DNA of 64,000 nt from Liquidambar formosana (Eukaryota > Streptophyta > Magnoliopsida > Saxifragales > Altingiaceae), in assembly GCA_039720395.1 (NCBI GenBank), contig CM077821.1:39306792-39370791 (forward strand), given 5' to 3'. The first letter of the stretch is position 1, and the number at the start of each line of letters is the position of its first letter. Below are positions 35,714-58,438 of the stretch, one piece after another. Both the position numbers and the translations under genes were made by a program. The notes under the pieces are model-generated. The model searched no databases. It was not told the DNA's origin and was given only the letters and a program-made list of their open reading frames with translations.

Positions 35714-36684
35714 AAGAAAAAAAATAGATAATATGAGATAGAACTACAGCCGTCATAGTAGTTTAGATGGTAAAGAACCACGGCTCTAAAATCATAAATC
35801 TTGAGTTCGTGTCTTCGCTCCTCTACTATCGAATGTATGGACTTGAGGATGGTTTGTGCATCATGGAAATTAGTTTGGATCTAACAGTTTGAGATACTCC
35901 TCGTTTGGCAAAAGTGTATTTCCACAATTTTTTAATCATTTTTATAGTTTTTAAAGCATTTTTATAATTTTTTAATACATATTCCGGTGTGTCGCGTTTT
36001 CTTTTTTAATCATTATTGCCTTTATTTGTCTCCTTTTCTGATTATAAATATTTATAATTTTATACATTTAACTTTTGGGAAATGAGATGAATAAACATAA
36101 AAAAAATGAAGAAATATGATATAGTCTACTAAGTTTGGATTGAATATTGTATAATATAGGTTTTTCGATTTTCCCACATAAAAACAAAAAGATATGTAAT
36201 GTACCCCAAGCGTCAATCTTCTTATACTGCGTGAAAAAGAGCAGTGAAAACCAAAAAATAGAAAAGTTAGACAATTTACCTTTTGGTGATCACTTTCCAA
36301 CTTAATACCAAACATGAAACATTAGTAGTCCTTTTGAAGTATGTATATAGTCAATGTGTAGCAAGTTGGCAGAGAATATTCTTTCTTTGGCATTAAGTTG
36401 GAAATTGATCACTAAAAAGTAATTTCTTCAAAAGTCATATCTTTTTGGGAAAATTACTTTTTAGTGATTCTTTCCAAACTTAATACTATAAAAAGAAAAT
36501 TGATAGTTATTTTGACGTAAGTATACAGGTAATTTGTAGCAAGTTGATAGTTATTGTCCTTTTTTAGCATTAGATTGAACAATGGTCACTAAAAGGTAAT
36601 TTTACCTTTTTCCATAACTGTTCACAAACGGACACGTGGCACAAGGAGGTTTCCTTTCCTCCGTTTTAGTATATATACAATAGA
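35623..36684 (-). mobile_element. Candidate non-autonomous Helitron
   Basis: Read on the minus strand it starts TCTATTGTATATATACTAAA and ends CCGTGCAACGATAAACTAG. It lies between A (complement of 36685) and T (complement of 35622). Both ends look like plant Helitron termini. The 3' hairpin is degenerate, so this is less certain than the element at 25621. It contains a pair of foldback repeats. Confidence 0.5.
36275..36604. repeat. Two tandem palindromic units
   Basis: Each unit of about 150 bp starts near TTTGGTGATCACTTTCCAAC or its variant and ends with the complement (CACTAAAAAGTAAT). Units: about 36275-36425 and 36449-36604. They look like a dimerised foldback MITE. Confidence 0.65.
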
Positions 36685-38608
36685 TGAGGCCTAATCCAAT
36701 TTAACCCTTGTACTCAAGTAACAGAGAAAAAAAAGAAAGAAAAAAACACATTTTTTCTTTGATCTAGATCAAAAAGGGAGCCAATCCAAATCCAAGTCCA
36801 AGTCCAAACTCAACTATAGAAGCAAAATTTATTAATTATATATGAATCAAACTTTGTGTGGGTATTAGTAAAAAAAATAAAAATAAATAATTGGTGGGTA
36901 CTTAGAGTAAAAAAATTTTGTGTGTGAATATATAAACAAGGCCGGTGCCATGCTACAAATTTGCTTAGTGCCCCCAAAAAACTCAAGATCAGCCCTGTTA
37001 ATTGGTGTAGGTGATAAAAAAATCATATGATCTTGTAAACTTAATCCCACCTCAATACTAATCATAACTCTTTTTACCATACTCAAAAAATGCCTAAAAT
37101 TTCACCAAAAGCCCTTGTGGTGAATGGCATCTTTTCCCTCTTACAAGGAAAAAGTCTGCAAATTCAAATTTTTATACGTTAGCAAACTGGAATGAGTAAT
37201 TAGTGTTGGGTGCACCAACTCTATACGACTATACCCATATAGATGGCATCATGATACAGCTGTCAAGGTGACATCCAAAGCATCAGTTAGTACTGTTAGT
37301 AAATTGTGTTTTATTTGAAGTGTCTTGAGAATGAATAGTGATTACTAAGGAAGTCATAATCTTATCTTGGAATTGTCTTGGTCTTTAATAATTATTAGTT
37401 TCATAGAAAAGTCTCCATCATTTATGAAGAAATATCCCTTGTAATTCTTACAAATTCTAATGAGAAATGAAGTTACAGCAAAATGAATTCAAGGTAAAAA
37501 AAAAATCTACAAGTTTCCTTGTTTTGGAGTGAGTGATTCCTCATTTAATAAAAAAAATTGGCTTGATCGGGTTTGAGTAATTCCACAATTAGCAACATTG
37601 AGTGATTTCATTGCCCCTAGTAAGTGATTCTTAGGTACCCACTCCCTTTCAATGTCATCTCAATTTATTTCTAAAATGTGGACTCTATTCCTTGTATAGG
37701 GTTTAAAAAAAAGAGGAGCTAAGAAGGGTTAAGCTAATTTTGTAGTCCAATTCTTCAGCTATTTTTATCCAATCAATATCATCATGACATCATCAATAAA
37801 ATTTTTTTCCTCAACTTGTTTCTAGAATCCAAATTTTGATATGGTTGAAAAAATCTCTCTTTGGGGTAATCCAGCATGGTTAATAATTTTGAACTTAAGA
37901 AATTTGTGCAATATCTAATGGTTTGATCAATGCAAGAAAGTTAACATATCCTTCTGGCATTAGGGACTGAAAAAATTATTATTCCATTAGCTCCCCTTTC
38001 CATAATATTCATACTTCAGTGCTCATGATTTATGAAAGAAATAAAACTTAGGAATTTTCCCGTTATCAAGTGCTCATGTGGAATTCAATAAAAGTGCTCA
38101 AATTTCATTGATTTCAATTTGAGACACAATCTTATTAAATATATCTCTTGGTAAAGTCTTTTTAGCTTTTATTGCATGCGGAGACAAATTCTCATAATTT
38201 TTTTCATATAACAATCTTTCTTTTGTTCAGTAAGATTCATCAAGTTTAGAACAGTGTTTATAATTTCTTCTAAAAAAAGCCTTCTAATCAATACACTTGT
38301 TTCATAAACTTGAAATTCTGATTGGATTTGAGAATTTCAATTTTTTTTTTTTCCCTTGATTTTTCAATAATTCAGCGAGCTATGACATGCTTCTTCAATA
38401 ATTAATCTTTTTGGGCTAGCCCATGATTGTAAAAAAGTTGGTACTGCTTTCGCTCTTCAAATGCTGGGATTTTTTCCTGGACCTCTGTCATCCTATGGAG
38501 TATGAGCCTATCCCCTTACCTCAGGCATAAAAGCTTTGTTGATATATTGTTAGCTAGTTCTAATTGTGTAGGAAATATTTTCTTGATAATAATGATTACT
38601 GGAACATA
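36685..38608. other. AT-rich intergenic DNA, no gene seen
   Basis: Scattered short frames only, with no recognisable domain and no clearly delimited element. Confidence 0.45.
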
Positions 38609-38869
38609 CTCCCTCCGTTCCAAATTAAGTATCCCTTTTATAAAAACACGTTTTTTAAGAAAACCCTATTACATGCTTTTACATCAATGCATATGTTTTG
38701 AAATTCTAATTTTACCTTCAAGTGTGTAAAACATTAGAAAAAGTGAGAATACCTTTTTAAAGCTATTTTAAGAAATTAATAAAAAATGACAATTGACTTT
38801 TGAAATAAAACAATTATTTTGAAACATTCCAAAAAGAAAAGTAGGACACTTATTTAAGAACAGAGGGAA
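38609..38869. mobile_element. Stowaway-like MITE, copy 2
   Basis: Starts CTCCCTCCGTTCC and ends AGAGGGAA, flanked by TA on both sides. It is collinear with 12413-12676 throughout. Confidence 0.83.
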
Positions 38870-39680
38870 TAAGTCTCTACAGGAATGAATCTTGTAAGAG
38901 CATAGGCTGTCCTAAAGGAGAAACATATTCGGAATGCCAATCCACCTAGTTGGATGTTGGATCAGCTTGAAGCTGATAATAGGGGTGTTTCTTACCCCAG
39001 GACTCTATTATTTAGTGCTTATATCGCACTTATATAGCTTCCTTTTAACATATATACATATATATATATTTGGAATGCCAAATTTAGCATTCCAAATGTA
39101 TAGTATAGACCTGTAGTCGAGTTTTCTAGGGGCTGATTGGAAAACCTTAAAACCTGACCAGCCAAAGGCAAGTCTCATCAGTATTGATTTCACACCTTTT
39201 GGTTTTTCTGATAACAATTAGAGTGCACCCAATTTGGTCCAATCTAAATCAGCAATCACCACTGCCTAGCCCAAAACCCCTTTTTTCAGCCAAGTCGGGA
39301 TAATGGACTCCGAACATTAAGCAAATTGAACAAACAAACCAGTTCAGCATATAAGCTACCAACCATCAAGCAAACAACTCCGTTTATTCCCACATGCAAA
39401 ATCACATGATGCAAAAATTAAACAATTAGCTAGAAAGCCAATCATAAGAAATTCAAATAACATTTCTCAAAAATTCAAATAACCAACACTGCTCAATTTA
39501 ACCCCTGCACCATTTAAGTTCATTGACAGGGTAGGACAGAATCTGTTCTAATATAAATCAAATACTAACTTGCATAGTTTAAATACCAATTTCCAGTTTG
39601 ACTCCAAGGGACCCAAAAAAATTAAATGTCAGCAAAAGTCCACTTAATCTTCTTTTTAGGCAAACGATTCCAGCAAGAGT

Positions 39681-43600
<3,920 letters not shown>

Positions 43601-43639
43601 AATCCTGAGGTGGCCAGTTGCACCTCATGATACCGAACT

Positions 43640-44240
43640 GGAGTAGCTGGCAGCCTACAATTGAAATAACGTGAGCTCAACATACTCTTAGCACAGCAAA
43701 AAGACGTCGATACCCCTTGCATCCCAACCTAAAGGTCAGGATGATAGAAAACCAGCCATAACAATTATGTCGACCCGAACTCCTCCCACCACGAGCCAAA
43801 ATTGAGTAATAGGTTCAAGCTTCACATGAAGAAAACATGTGACTAAACGGCTATCGCGTAACAAACTGGCAGTCAGTTATTCCAACTACGATTTAGACCT
43901 AACTATAGTCAGCCAACCTTGGTCACACAGTTATTAACTGGGCTTAGGTTAAATTTAATCAAAGGGAAACCGCTATCTAACCAAACCATGGTTAGATCTA
44001 GATACGATGATAAATAGAACTATTCCAGCCAAATCAAGGTATGCGGCACAATAACCCTAATCTAAAATCCTCCCTTTCGATATACACAGTCATCTGACTT
44101 AGGCATCGGAGAGGTGACGACCGAACTCACTTTGGTCATCTCTTGACGGTGTGCTCATTTTGTGCAGGTCAATCCGCAGGTGAAGGCGCTGCTCTGCTTA
44201 AATCAACTTACATTCTTCGTACGGGAAATTAACTCGTACA
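43640..44240. mobile_element. Probable LTR fragment
   Basis: GC-richer than its flanks. Contains CTGACTTAGGCATCGGAGAG, a block typical of plant Ty3-type LTRs near the transcription start. I could not find TG/CA ends with a target duplication, so the boundaries are approximate. Confidence 0.4.
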
Positions 44241-44284
44241 ATTGAGAACATCACGTTTGGTTTTTGTAAAAACCTTTTATATGT

Positions 44285-44690
44285 TTTTATAAGAAGGGGC
44301 TATTGCCACCACATAAAGTACTTTAAGCCCCTCCTTAGTTTATATGTTTTAGATTTTATAAAAACTATAAAAAGTTTTTACGAAAACTAGTCGCATTATT
44401 CACTAGAAAATATCATTTTGAATAACTTTGTAAAGAAATTTTTTTTTTCAAAATCTATCATTTAGGCGGACTTTTTAACCATTTACAAAATCTATTTCAT
44501 TTTCCATAAAAAGTGGTCAAAAATTCTACTTAAATGATAGAATTTGAAAAAAAAAATTTTTACAAAGTTGTTTGGAATAATGTTTTCTAGTATACTACAT
44601 GCCTAGTTTTCGTGAAAACTTTTTATATTTTCATAAAACTTTAAAAAATATAAATTAAGTGAGGAGACTTAGAGTATTTTATTTGATGGT
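44285..44690. mobile_element. Foldback MITE with arms of about 140 bp
   Basis: Left arm contains ACTATAAAAAGTTTTTACGA, CACTAGAAAATATCATT and ACTTTGTAAAGAAATTTTTT. The right arm is its complement with scattered mismatches (about 44545-44690). Related sequence lies at 43365-43600, and one arm at about 18990-19130. Confidence 0.65.
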
Positions 44691-46069
44691 CTGACCTTTT
44701 TGGTAAAACCTTAAAATATAAAATAAGTAGGTGATGAAAAGCAAGTCTTGGGGTGCCAATAGAGGCTCCCATTTAAATTTTTTTAGAAAATACTAAAATT
44801 ACCAAAATGGTCATAATGGGCAACTTTTTGATATTTCAATCTAAACCATCAAAATTCAAAACTTCATCCAACAACTCAGATTAGCTCAGCATTGTGCTGA
44901 GTGAATCCATACTTCTAACATGGGGCCAAGGATTGGTGAACAAAACATGATAGAGTCTAAGTCGAGCTCTAGGTGTTGTTAGAGGCCCATTTCTTGGGTT
45001 GCATAAAGGTGCTAGGCGGTCTCGAAAGAATTTTTTAAAAAAGACTGTTCAAGATAAGGTCGATAGAGATGGCGGCGTTGGAGAATGTACCCTTGATTGT
45101 TTCAGGTTCGGAAGTCTACCCATCGGAACTGATTTTTTTGCTCGGAGGAGGCGCGATGGAGGTGGATTGAACCCTTCACGGCTCTTCTGGTTAGGTTTAG
45201 TAGGCTCTCCTCGGGTGCTTTTTGTCCAGCCGTTCAGCTAGGAGTTTTGTTTTGCACGGGAGCCTGGCTTAATCTTTTGCGCAGAAACAAAATTAAGCTA
45301 AAAAAAAAGATGTTCATCAAATAGGCTCACACTAGCTCATTGACCACCAATCAATTTGGAAAGAGGCCAACATATCAAACAATAATTGGATGAATGTTCC
45401 AGAGTCTAAACAAAATCTCATAAATATGCAAAAAGATCCATGCCAAGGTTTGTTTGCAAGGTCGTGCTATCCACCCAACATTAAAGGTGCAATTATAAAG
45501 CACCAGATAGGCAGATTTCAGAAAGTGCTCATTTCCCATCCTGAAGAGGGAACTGGGAAATCGTGCACGGCACCATCACCTGAACGACAAAACGGTCCAC
45601 ATGAACGTGTTTCCCAGCCCTGTTCTGGTTTTATTAGTCCATTTGTCATTTACACTGTCCAAATCCAGAGACCACATTCTGGAGATCAAACGTATTGCTC
45701 CCCTAAAAACCTCAGAGCTAAGATGGAAAAAATTCACAACTGAGTATCCATCCTTCACTGTTTGGAAGAGAAATGTATACGACACTACAAACATGAACAT
45801 GTAAAAGATTAGAAAATACCCAAGAAAACGTAAAATGCTAGAGGTCATCAACATCCAACCTAAAAATAAAGCCCATTAACCTTGAAACAAGGCAACAAAA
45901 ATTGTTGAGTCTTGCACTCTCATGTTTTCAGTAACCTTGAAATGATCAAATGTAAACATAACACCACTTTCAACACTACAAAATTGTTCCGGCTTAAATG
46001 GGGGAAAATTGCGCCTGAACTAACATAATATATCCCAGCAACTACACACGCAGTAGCATCAAAGAGGAT
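44691..46069. other. Intergenic DNA downstream of RPS14
   Basis: Should include the 3' UTR of the minus-strand RPS14 gene just below 46070. Open frames on both strands at 45390-45850 have no recognisable domain and are not called. Confidence 0.45.
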
Positions 46070-51599
<5,530 letters not shown>

Positions 51600-51680
51600 G
51601 ACTTCAAACGAAGGACGACGACCGAGCGTGAGAATCAAAGTTAAGGTTTCGAGAACACTTCCGCTTTCCCAACCTCTTTA

Positions 51681-51822
51681 AAACCCTAGCCAGTGGAAGC
51701 GATGATGTGCAAGCGTTCACCTTTAAAGCTAGGGTTTCAAGACGGATTGCAACGAAATGACGATTATACCCCCCATGTTTTCCCTAAATTGTGATAGTGG
51801 GCCTCCCGGCTTAATTAGCCCA
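51681..51822 (-). promoter_or_regulatory. RPS14 promoter: telo-boxes and site II motifs
   Basis: AAACCCTAG at 51681-51689 and its complement AGGGTTT at about 51731-51737 are telo-boxes. TGGGCC (51798-51803) and AGCCCA (51817-51822) are site II motifs. The set matches the eL40 promoter and suggests coordinated growth-linked transcription. Confidence 0.65.
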
Positions 51823-53730
51823 ACCATCCGAGAAGCATAAACTAGTCTGATCAATTCATTAGAGGTGCGCAAAGGCCATGCTAATCCTTAGTCGATTTGT
51901 TCCAAGTTTATCGGATGTCCCCAGAGAGACTATCAGTTGATTTGATGTGATTGGCTAGTCTTTCATTCCATTTTTCATCTTTTATCTTTGTCAATAAGCT
52001 ATCTGGATCCGATTAATTCTCCACAACACAGTAAAGCTACCGGTGAATAGTGAATATGCGTCAAATAATGCTTAAGATAAATTTGATTAATGACTAATCC
52101 CAAGAAATTAATAATGGAAAATCAAACTCGCTCACTTCTTGAAGGATATAAAGTCCCATAAATCATTCGTCCACCTTAATCATTCGTCCACCTTTGGGAG
52201 GTGAAGGAGGCCTTTTATTTAACATGATTAGGTTGGCGATTTGGCTTAGGACCTGGTAACTTTAGCATGTGGAAGCTTGTTCCCCTAAAATTAGAGGCAA
52301 CTTGACCGCTCGCAAAATGCAAACTGTATTCTATTTTTGAATGGATGAAAAAATGTCAATGGTTAGTTTTTAATACTTTTACCAATCGGTGCATTACGAA
52401 TTTGAGTTGGCTGTGGCCGATGACATTTTTAATATATTGTAACCTAGAGGTATTTGCCTTAATAGTTAAGTGATTAAAAGAGTAATATCGGGTTCAAACT
52501 CATAGAGAAGCATTGATACCCATTTGATGACATTTTGGAGTTAGGAAAAAAGATAATTTCAATTAATTGTCCAAAACAGAAACAAAAACAAAACAAAGAG
52601 TCAGGTGCAATGTGCTCCTGAAAATAGACCTAATTATTACTGTTAAACATTATTATGTACTTTGAATATCATGAGATGCTGATAGACTTCTTCTATTTGG
52701 AGATTGCGGAGAAGTTCAGGAGTCCAACTAGATAATGGGATATACAATGTTAGAAAAGTAACAGCTAATGGCAATAGAAATTACTGTTAAAAAACACTCA
52801 CATATCAAAAATGCGAAATTAACAAACACTATTAAGGAGAGCAAACATCCCAACACCCCATGCTCATGACTCATGAGTCATGACTGAAAGATATTTTACT
52901 CGCATAAGAAGCAATAAACTTGAAGCATCTTTAATTGCCATGATGCAAAAGTGAGACCAAGAGGAATGTTTATTGAGCACCATGAACCATGTTCACCGTT
53001 GATCACACTATTCAATGAATCAGATACATCATAAGAATTTCAAAATTGGGAGGCAATAAATCATTCTAGTCACTAAAAATGTGTTAAAGGAAAAATATGT
53101 AAGTAAGGGATTAATCATATTTATTAAGAAGGAAATAAAGCAGCTGACTGTCTAACTAAGCTCTGACATATTAATAAAAGATCGATCACATGGGTTTTCC
53201 TAGGGATCTCATGAAGATAGTGTAAGATCGAGGATGTTGTAGGCTGAACCTGCCAGAGGTTTTGTTTAGATAACTGTCCTACAAAAAGAAAATGCAACCA
53301 AGGAACCTCTTGGATCAATCCCATCTCCAAAATCTCATCTTCAAACAATTGATAGAATTTCTGTCACAATTAGAATTACCTCTTGGATAACAAATAGTTA
53401 AAGAAAGAAGCCCTGTGACTGGACTAACAGTACAAATTTACGATGAAATAAAGAAAATGGCAAGGTGTATATATATATATCATTATATCTTCATCTGATA
53501 TCATGATTTCCATAGTTCTAAATTTTTAAGGTTCCAATTCACTTTCAGATTAAAAAAAAAAAAAAAAAAACTAAGGTCATCACAGTGCCGCATCCCAACA
53601 TGGAGCCAATAACAATTATAAAATTTTTAAAATTGACTAATATGTTATTCAAATTTCTAAGAAAATAGTGGTTCATAAAATTTTTCTTTTATGGTCACCA
53701 CCTTTGAAGCCAAGTAAATTCAGATACTGA
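51823..53730. other. Intergenic DNA between RPS14 and the hydrolase gene
   Basis: Mostly AT-rich with no gene. The only recognisable piece is a LINE RNase H tail at 53108-53275. Confidence 0.5.
53108..53275 (+). pseudogene. LINE RNase H tail relic
   Basis: One frame reads HIY-stop-EGNKAADCLTKL, the REGNxAAD block at the end of plant LINE RNase H domains. After a shift it reads FPRDLMKIV and RLNLPEVLF. Stops and a frameshift show it is dead. Confidence 0.5.
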
Positions 53731-56539
53731 TTAAACGAGGGAGGCAATCTTGGGAGCCACAATATCAAGAAGTCCCTTTGGATTGTCCACGTGAACCCAA
53801 TGGCCCGAGTTTGGAAGAACATGAACCGAGAACTTCCCCTTAGATCCATCGCCTCCCTGACAGGCCAGACTATCTAGCCGCTGAATCAAATTTGGGTCCC
53901 ACCTGTCGCTGTTTTCTGCGCGCACAATTGCTATCTCCATGCCTTTGGGTGGGTTCTCCAATAGAGACCAGTAAGAACTCTCCCTACAGAATTTTATATT
54001 CATTGTTTTAAGTCATGGAAAAGATGCAGCCAAATAAATAAATAATAAAAATATTCAGAATAAAAGGATAAAGTAATTTCAAAATCATCTCCAAGGGAAA
54101 TAAAAATTACCTGTAGGAATTGAACATCTGGACAGCTCCTTCAAGATTAAAAGCCCATGTCTCATGTTCTCCCGATTTCTTAAGATTGCTGCCTATCCAT
54201 TCTGCCAATGACTTTGAGAATCCAAGTTCCATCATGTGGTTCACAAGCCATCTGAACCAGGAACATGATAAATTGCTTGATAAAGTTGGCATACTGACAT
54301 AAGTACATAATCTGCAATTTTCTATATCGTAAAGCAAACTAATTTAAGTATTGACCAACAATGATCACCAAGCCAAAATACTACTAAGTTAATTTCAACC
54401 AGTTCCATGTTCTAGTTAACCCAGAGTAGATGAAGTCAATAGACGAAAAAAAACCACCCCTTTTTCCAATTGTGAGCATACACTATAGAATCCACAGGGA
54501 ATTTGAGAGGCCATAAAGGTACTAATTTTACTCTTATAGCACTTAAAAGGATGACTTATATTAATCCCCGTATGTAATGCAGTATAGCATAAGTATTCAT
54601 CTCTCTTAGCCAGGCCTAAATACTTTATGAAAAGATAAGTAGTACTCCAAAATGCATTATAATTAAGAGGTACTGAAATTCCATATGTGCCCATTTGGAG
54701 GGATTGGAGGACAAAAGAATATGACACAATAACACATACCTACAACTTACACCTGCATTTGGACACTAGAGCAACCATGCACACAAACACAAGTGACTAG
54801 AGGGAGAAAGAGGTTTACTTCCGTGAAGGGACTAATGAAGGCAGACTCTGCAAGGTCTGCAGAACTTTCTCCACTTCTCCATCACTGTTTTCAGGGTTCA
54901 CTTCTCCAGGAACAGAATCCAGTACCCACAACTGTTCTGCATCAAAAAACAAAATACAAAAATGTGTTCTTATCAGAAAAAGTTGCATATGCTTAATAAC
55001 ATTAAGTCAAGAGTGTATACCTCACAATGATGAATAACTTTTAGTCTTTAATGAGAATTAGTCGGACCCAATCATCTTGATACCGTTTAAAATGATCGAT
55101 TCCTAATAATATATAAGTAATTGTCCCAACAAAAAATAAATAAAAATTAAAACCTTGCAATTTAGTCTGTGGCTCGAGACACCTCAGTGTTGTAGATGAT
55201 ATTAATGAAGCTAGTATCGTAATTTTTTATTTTTTTCAAAAAGGGTAACAAAAAACGAAAACAAAAATATGAGGCCAAAAAAAAAAACATGGAAGTGAAC
55301 AAGGCTAGTGAGAAGGTTTGCTGAAGACATACCTGTTTTGGCAAAGCAACAGATTCACCATAATCACCACGGGCACAACTTTCTGTGTATTGCAACGCAA
55401 CCTTACCGCCCATGGAGTGGCCTATAACAACGTCTGGCCAAGCCCAACCCTGTGACTTTACAAGATTAGCCAGATCTTTTGCAGCATTGACCATGTCATG
55501 AGGTGGACGTAGACCTTCTGTGTCAGCTGAGTTTCCATGGTTCCTCAAATCCACAAGGACCATCCTCCAATCTACATACACCAAATGCTTCAAACATATT
55601 GGGGGCAGAGATCAAAAACTCAAATGAATACATTAAGATACCCGAGTCCGCTATTCGCAGAGATTTCTCCAAATTCCCAGCCCTGTTTGGTCGCTGAGAA
55701 AGCGAAGCCAAACAAAGCATAATTTTGAATCTGACGTTTCATGTTGTTTTGGTTTCCAGAAGAGGTGAAATTCACCTCAACTAAGCCAAAGAGTCGCATA
55801 AGGCAGAGCAGTTATTGTGGGCTCCAAATAATAAGTCATCGAAGATTCAAAATCTTAATTTCTGTTCTTTTGCTGCCTTTTCTCAGCAACCAATCGAAGC
55901 TTTATAATCAGTTTGATTTTCGGGAAGAATGCGAATGCAAGTAAATGGCTTCTTTATAAAGCAACCTCTAGCCTTTTTTCCCCCTTCATCATATGTTTGG
56001 TTGCTAAGAAAATGGACCACAATAAAATTTTGAATTTTCCGTTTTCTAATGCTTCTGTTTTCCCCAAAAAAGGGGGTGAAAAAAAAAATGTCTTCGGCCA
56101 AGCGAAATAGTAAGATTGCTCAGTTAAGGAGGAATTTTTTTCGCCCCGATTCCTAACACTAAATAACAATTTATTTGACATTGAAAATTCAGTTTTCTAC
56201 TCTTTCTCCTACATTTTCTCCGCAACCTAACAAAGCCTCATTTTTCCAAAAACCAAACAATAAACTGAGAGAGAGAAAGAGGATACCAGAGGAAGGGGAG
56301 GAATCGGAGAGCATGGAAGCGAGCCTCCGAGAGAAAGATTTCCAATTCCTTCCAGATCCCAAGAGGCCATGAAGAACAAAAGCCGTTGAATTGTGGGGTC
56401 TTTCATCCGAAACTCTGACCTCTTCGTAGGCTAGGGTTTCAAGTGATCTCGCGCCTCCATGGAAACGCAGACTCGGCGGTGAGTTGAATAGCCGAGTCAG
56501 GAGGTGAGAACCAGGTTTGTTTCTCATGATTCTCGCCAT
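53731..56539 (-). CDS. ABHD11-like alpha/beta hydrolase, probably organellar
   Basis: Serine hydrolase of the alpha/beta fold; the substrate is unknown. Five exons on the minus strand: 56539-56287, 55571-55333, 54931-54819, 54251-54111 and 53983-53731. They give 999 nt, 332 aa. The oxyanion-hole motif is HGLLGSGRNW (about 57-66), the nucleophile elbow GHSMGG has Ser137, and the C-terminal GHWVH has the catalytic His310. DLRNHGNS (92-99) is the usual ABHD11 block. The first 35 residues are rich in Arg, Ser and Leu and lack acidic residues up to the start of the domain, consistent with a mitochondrial or plastid presequence. A second in-frame ATG lies four codons in. Intron 1 carries two related MITEs. 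Confidence 0.92.
55683..55897. mobile_element. MITE with CTGTTTGGTYGCTGAGAAA ends, hydrolase intron 1
   Basis: Starts CTGTTTGGTCGCTGAGAAAG and ends TTTTCTCAGCAACCAATCG, its complement. About 215 bp, non-coding. Confidence 0.65.
55994..56236. mobile_element. Second MITE of the GTTTGGTTGCTRAGAAAAT family, hydrolase intron 1
   Basis: Starts TGTTTGGTTGCTAAGAAAAT and ends ATTTTCTCCGCAACCTAACA. It lies less than 100 bp from the previous copy. Confidence 0.6.
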
Positions 56540-56827
56540 GGCCTTTGGCTCGGAGTCTCAGAGCGTGTCTGTAGGTAACTAGATACTGTAGGCGAGGAAG
56601 GAGAGAGAGAGAGAATGAAAAACGAGGACGTTTCGATTTTGATTGCTTCCGTTGAAAACGAAGTCGTTTGTACATTGATGCAATGGAGTGGGACAGGGAA
56701 GTAGGAAGAAGCGAAGAACAGATCAAAGGGCATAAATGAGTTTGAAGTCAGATGGAGAGGGGTAGATTAGTGAAATAGCAAAATAGTGGGTAACCAATTG
56801 AAGGACAAAAAGTTTAAAGCAAGTTAG

Positions 56828-56907
<80 letters not shown>
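56828..56907 (-). tRNA. tRNA-Leu (anticodon UAG)
   Basis: The full cloverleaf can be drawn on the minus strand. The acceptor stem GACAGTT pairs with AGCTGTC (one G-U). The D arm contains GCCGAGTGGTCTAAGGC. The anticodon stem CCAGA/TCTGG holds the loop TTTAGGC with anticodon TAG. A long class II variable arm (TCCGAAAGGGC) and the T arm GTGGGTTCAAATCCCAC follow. About 80 nt with the discriminator A; no CCA encoded and no intron. A nuclear cytosolic type, reading CUA. Confidence 0.96.
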
Positions 56908-58438
56908 GGTTGAGTTTAGAAGTGTTAAAGAAACACATTTAACACTTCGTCTAATGGCCTCTCTTCACTAAATTACCTTTCTAAATGAACCATTAACCTC
57001 AAAGGAAATTTGTTTTTGGAAAAAGGCAAAAAATTTACAATGGCACATGTCAGCATGGGCACTTGTCTATTAAAATGTGTAAGGACTGCATGTTGGGCAC
57101 GTGTCTATGTGTTTAGCAATCATTGATATTAAAAGAGATACATAGAACGTGCCTACATGTTTGGGCATTCATCGCTATTAAAAGAGATATGGATTAACAA
57201 ATTGTCTTACTAGCCTGATTCTTAATTATAATGAACCCTAATTCATTCAAAGTAGGTTAGTTTATTGGGTTCTTTTTTTCGGCCACAAATTCTAAGAAGA
57301 GATGGATTTCCTATCAGTGCAATTTTTTGCCATTTGCTATAGCTTGAATGAAGGGATAAAATGTTGAGTAGTTCAAGCCAAGCCGGGTTGTGAATGGAGA
57401 ACTTACCAGTTACCACCGACCAAATTAGCAAAACAAAAATACTATAGAAAATGAAATCGTTGTTGAAGAACACTAATATCCCAACAGCAAGACCTATCTA
57501 ATGAGACAGACTCCCAAATTCCAATTCTTTCTTGAAACCTGCATGTAATATAACCTAGTTTGGATTAATTAGACTTGTGCTTTTGTTTTTGTTTTTGTTT
57601 TGATTGATTGAAATTGATCTTTTGATTAACATTGCTCAATTTTTTGAATTAAAAAAAAAAAAAAATTCAATATCTAAGAACATTAGGTACTTTTTGTCCC
57701 CCGCTACAACTTGGACAAGAGAGTGCCATTAGGTCAAGAGGTCATTGGTAAACTTAGTCATGATTTGGAGCAAATATTGATTAGCCACTAATTGATTCAT
57801 ACGTCTTGACAAAAATTGTAATCTGGTATGGCCATTCCATTAATATAGTTTTTACTTGGTTAAGCAAATGGAGATTTTTCTCCATTTGCTTAACCAAGTA
57901 AAATGTTACAATTTGCCTTCTCCAAATACCACACATCCTCTGGTTGTTCTCTCCATGCATCATACAGGATGAATCCCGAGTCTTCAAAAACAAATGATTC
58001 AGACAGCTTCTTTCATCCTGATTCACGTGCATTTTTAAAATATTTCTCACATTTTCTACAGTAATTCCTATTCACCTTCCTCAGGTGGTGCATACAAAAA
58101 TGCAGTCTACCCTTGATCAAAATATAAAATAAAATAAAAATAAAAAAGAGAGTGCACGCATAGTGGGGTGAGTACATTGGTTCCAAGTTTTCTGAAATAC
58201 CATCCTGGTGAACCTTCTTCAATTGGTACAGGTAAACACTTCTTCCACCTTTTGTTTCTGTTATAATACAACAATTATTTTTGGCCCTAAAAACTGACGA
58301 AAAAAAAATAAACGAAAAAGAATGAAGAAAGAGGACAGTGCAAGAGAAACAATTAAGGTGAGAAGATCTGTTCCAAGTTGCAGAGAATCACATAAAAACA
58401 ATATAATTACGCTTGTAAAGTGAAGGTTTTCAGTGTGT
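56908..58438. other. Intergenic DNA between the tRNA and ORANGE-LIKE
   Basis: AT-rich with no gene recognised. It contains the perfect hairpin at 57850-57903 and should contain the ORANGE-LIKE 3' UTR just below 58439. Confidence 0.5.
57850..57903. repeat. Perfect 25-bp inverted repeat with a 4-nt loop
   Basis: The arm containing ACTTGGTTAAGCAAATGGAG (57850-57874) is followed by TTTT and its exact complement (57879-57903). There are no mismatches. The loop is too short for a normal miRNA precursor. Confidence 0.9.

Noticed and set aside
45390..45854. Frames of about 90-117 codons on both strands downstream of RPS14
   Set aside because: No domain, no splice context and mutually overlapping; probably the RPS14 3' region.
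55503..55722. Plus-strand frames opposite the hydrolase exon 2
   Set aside because: Antisense to a well-supported exon and its intron acceptor.
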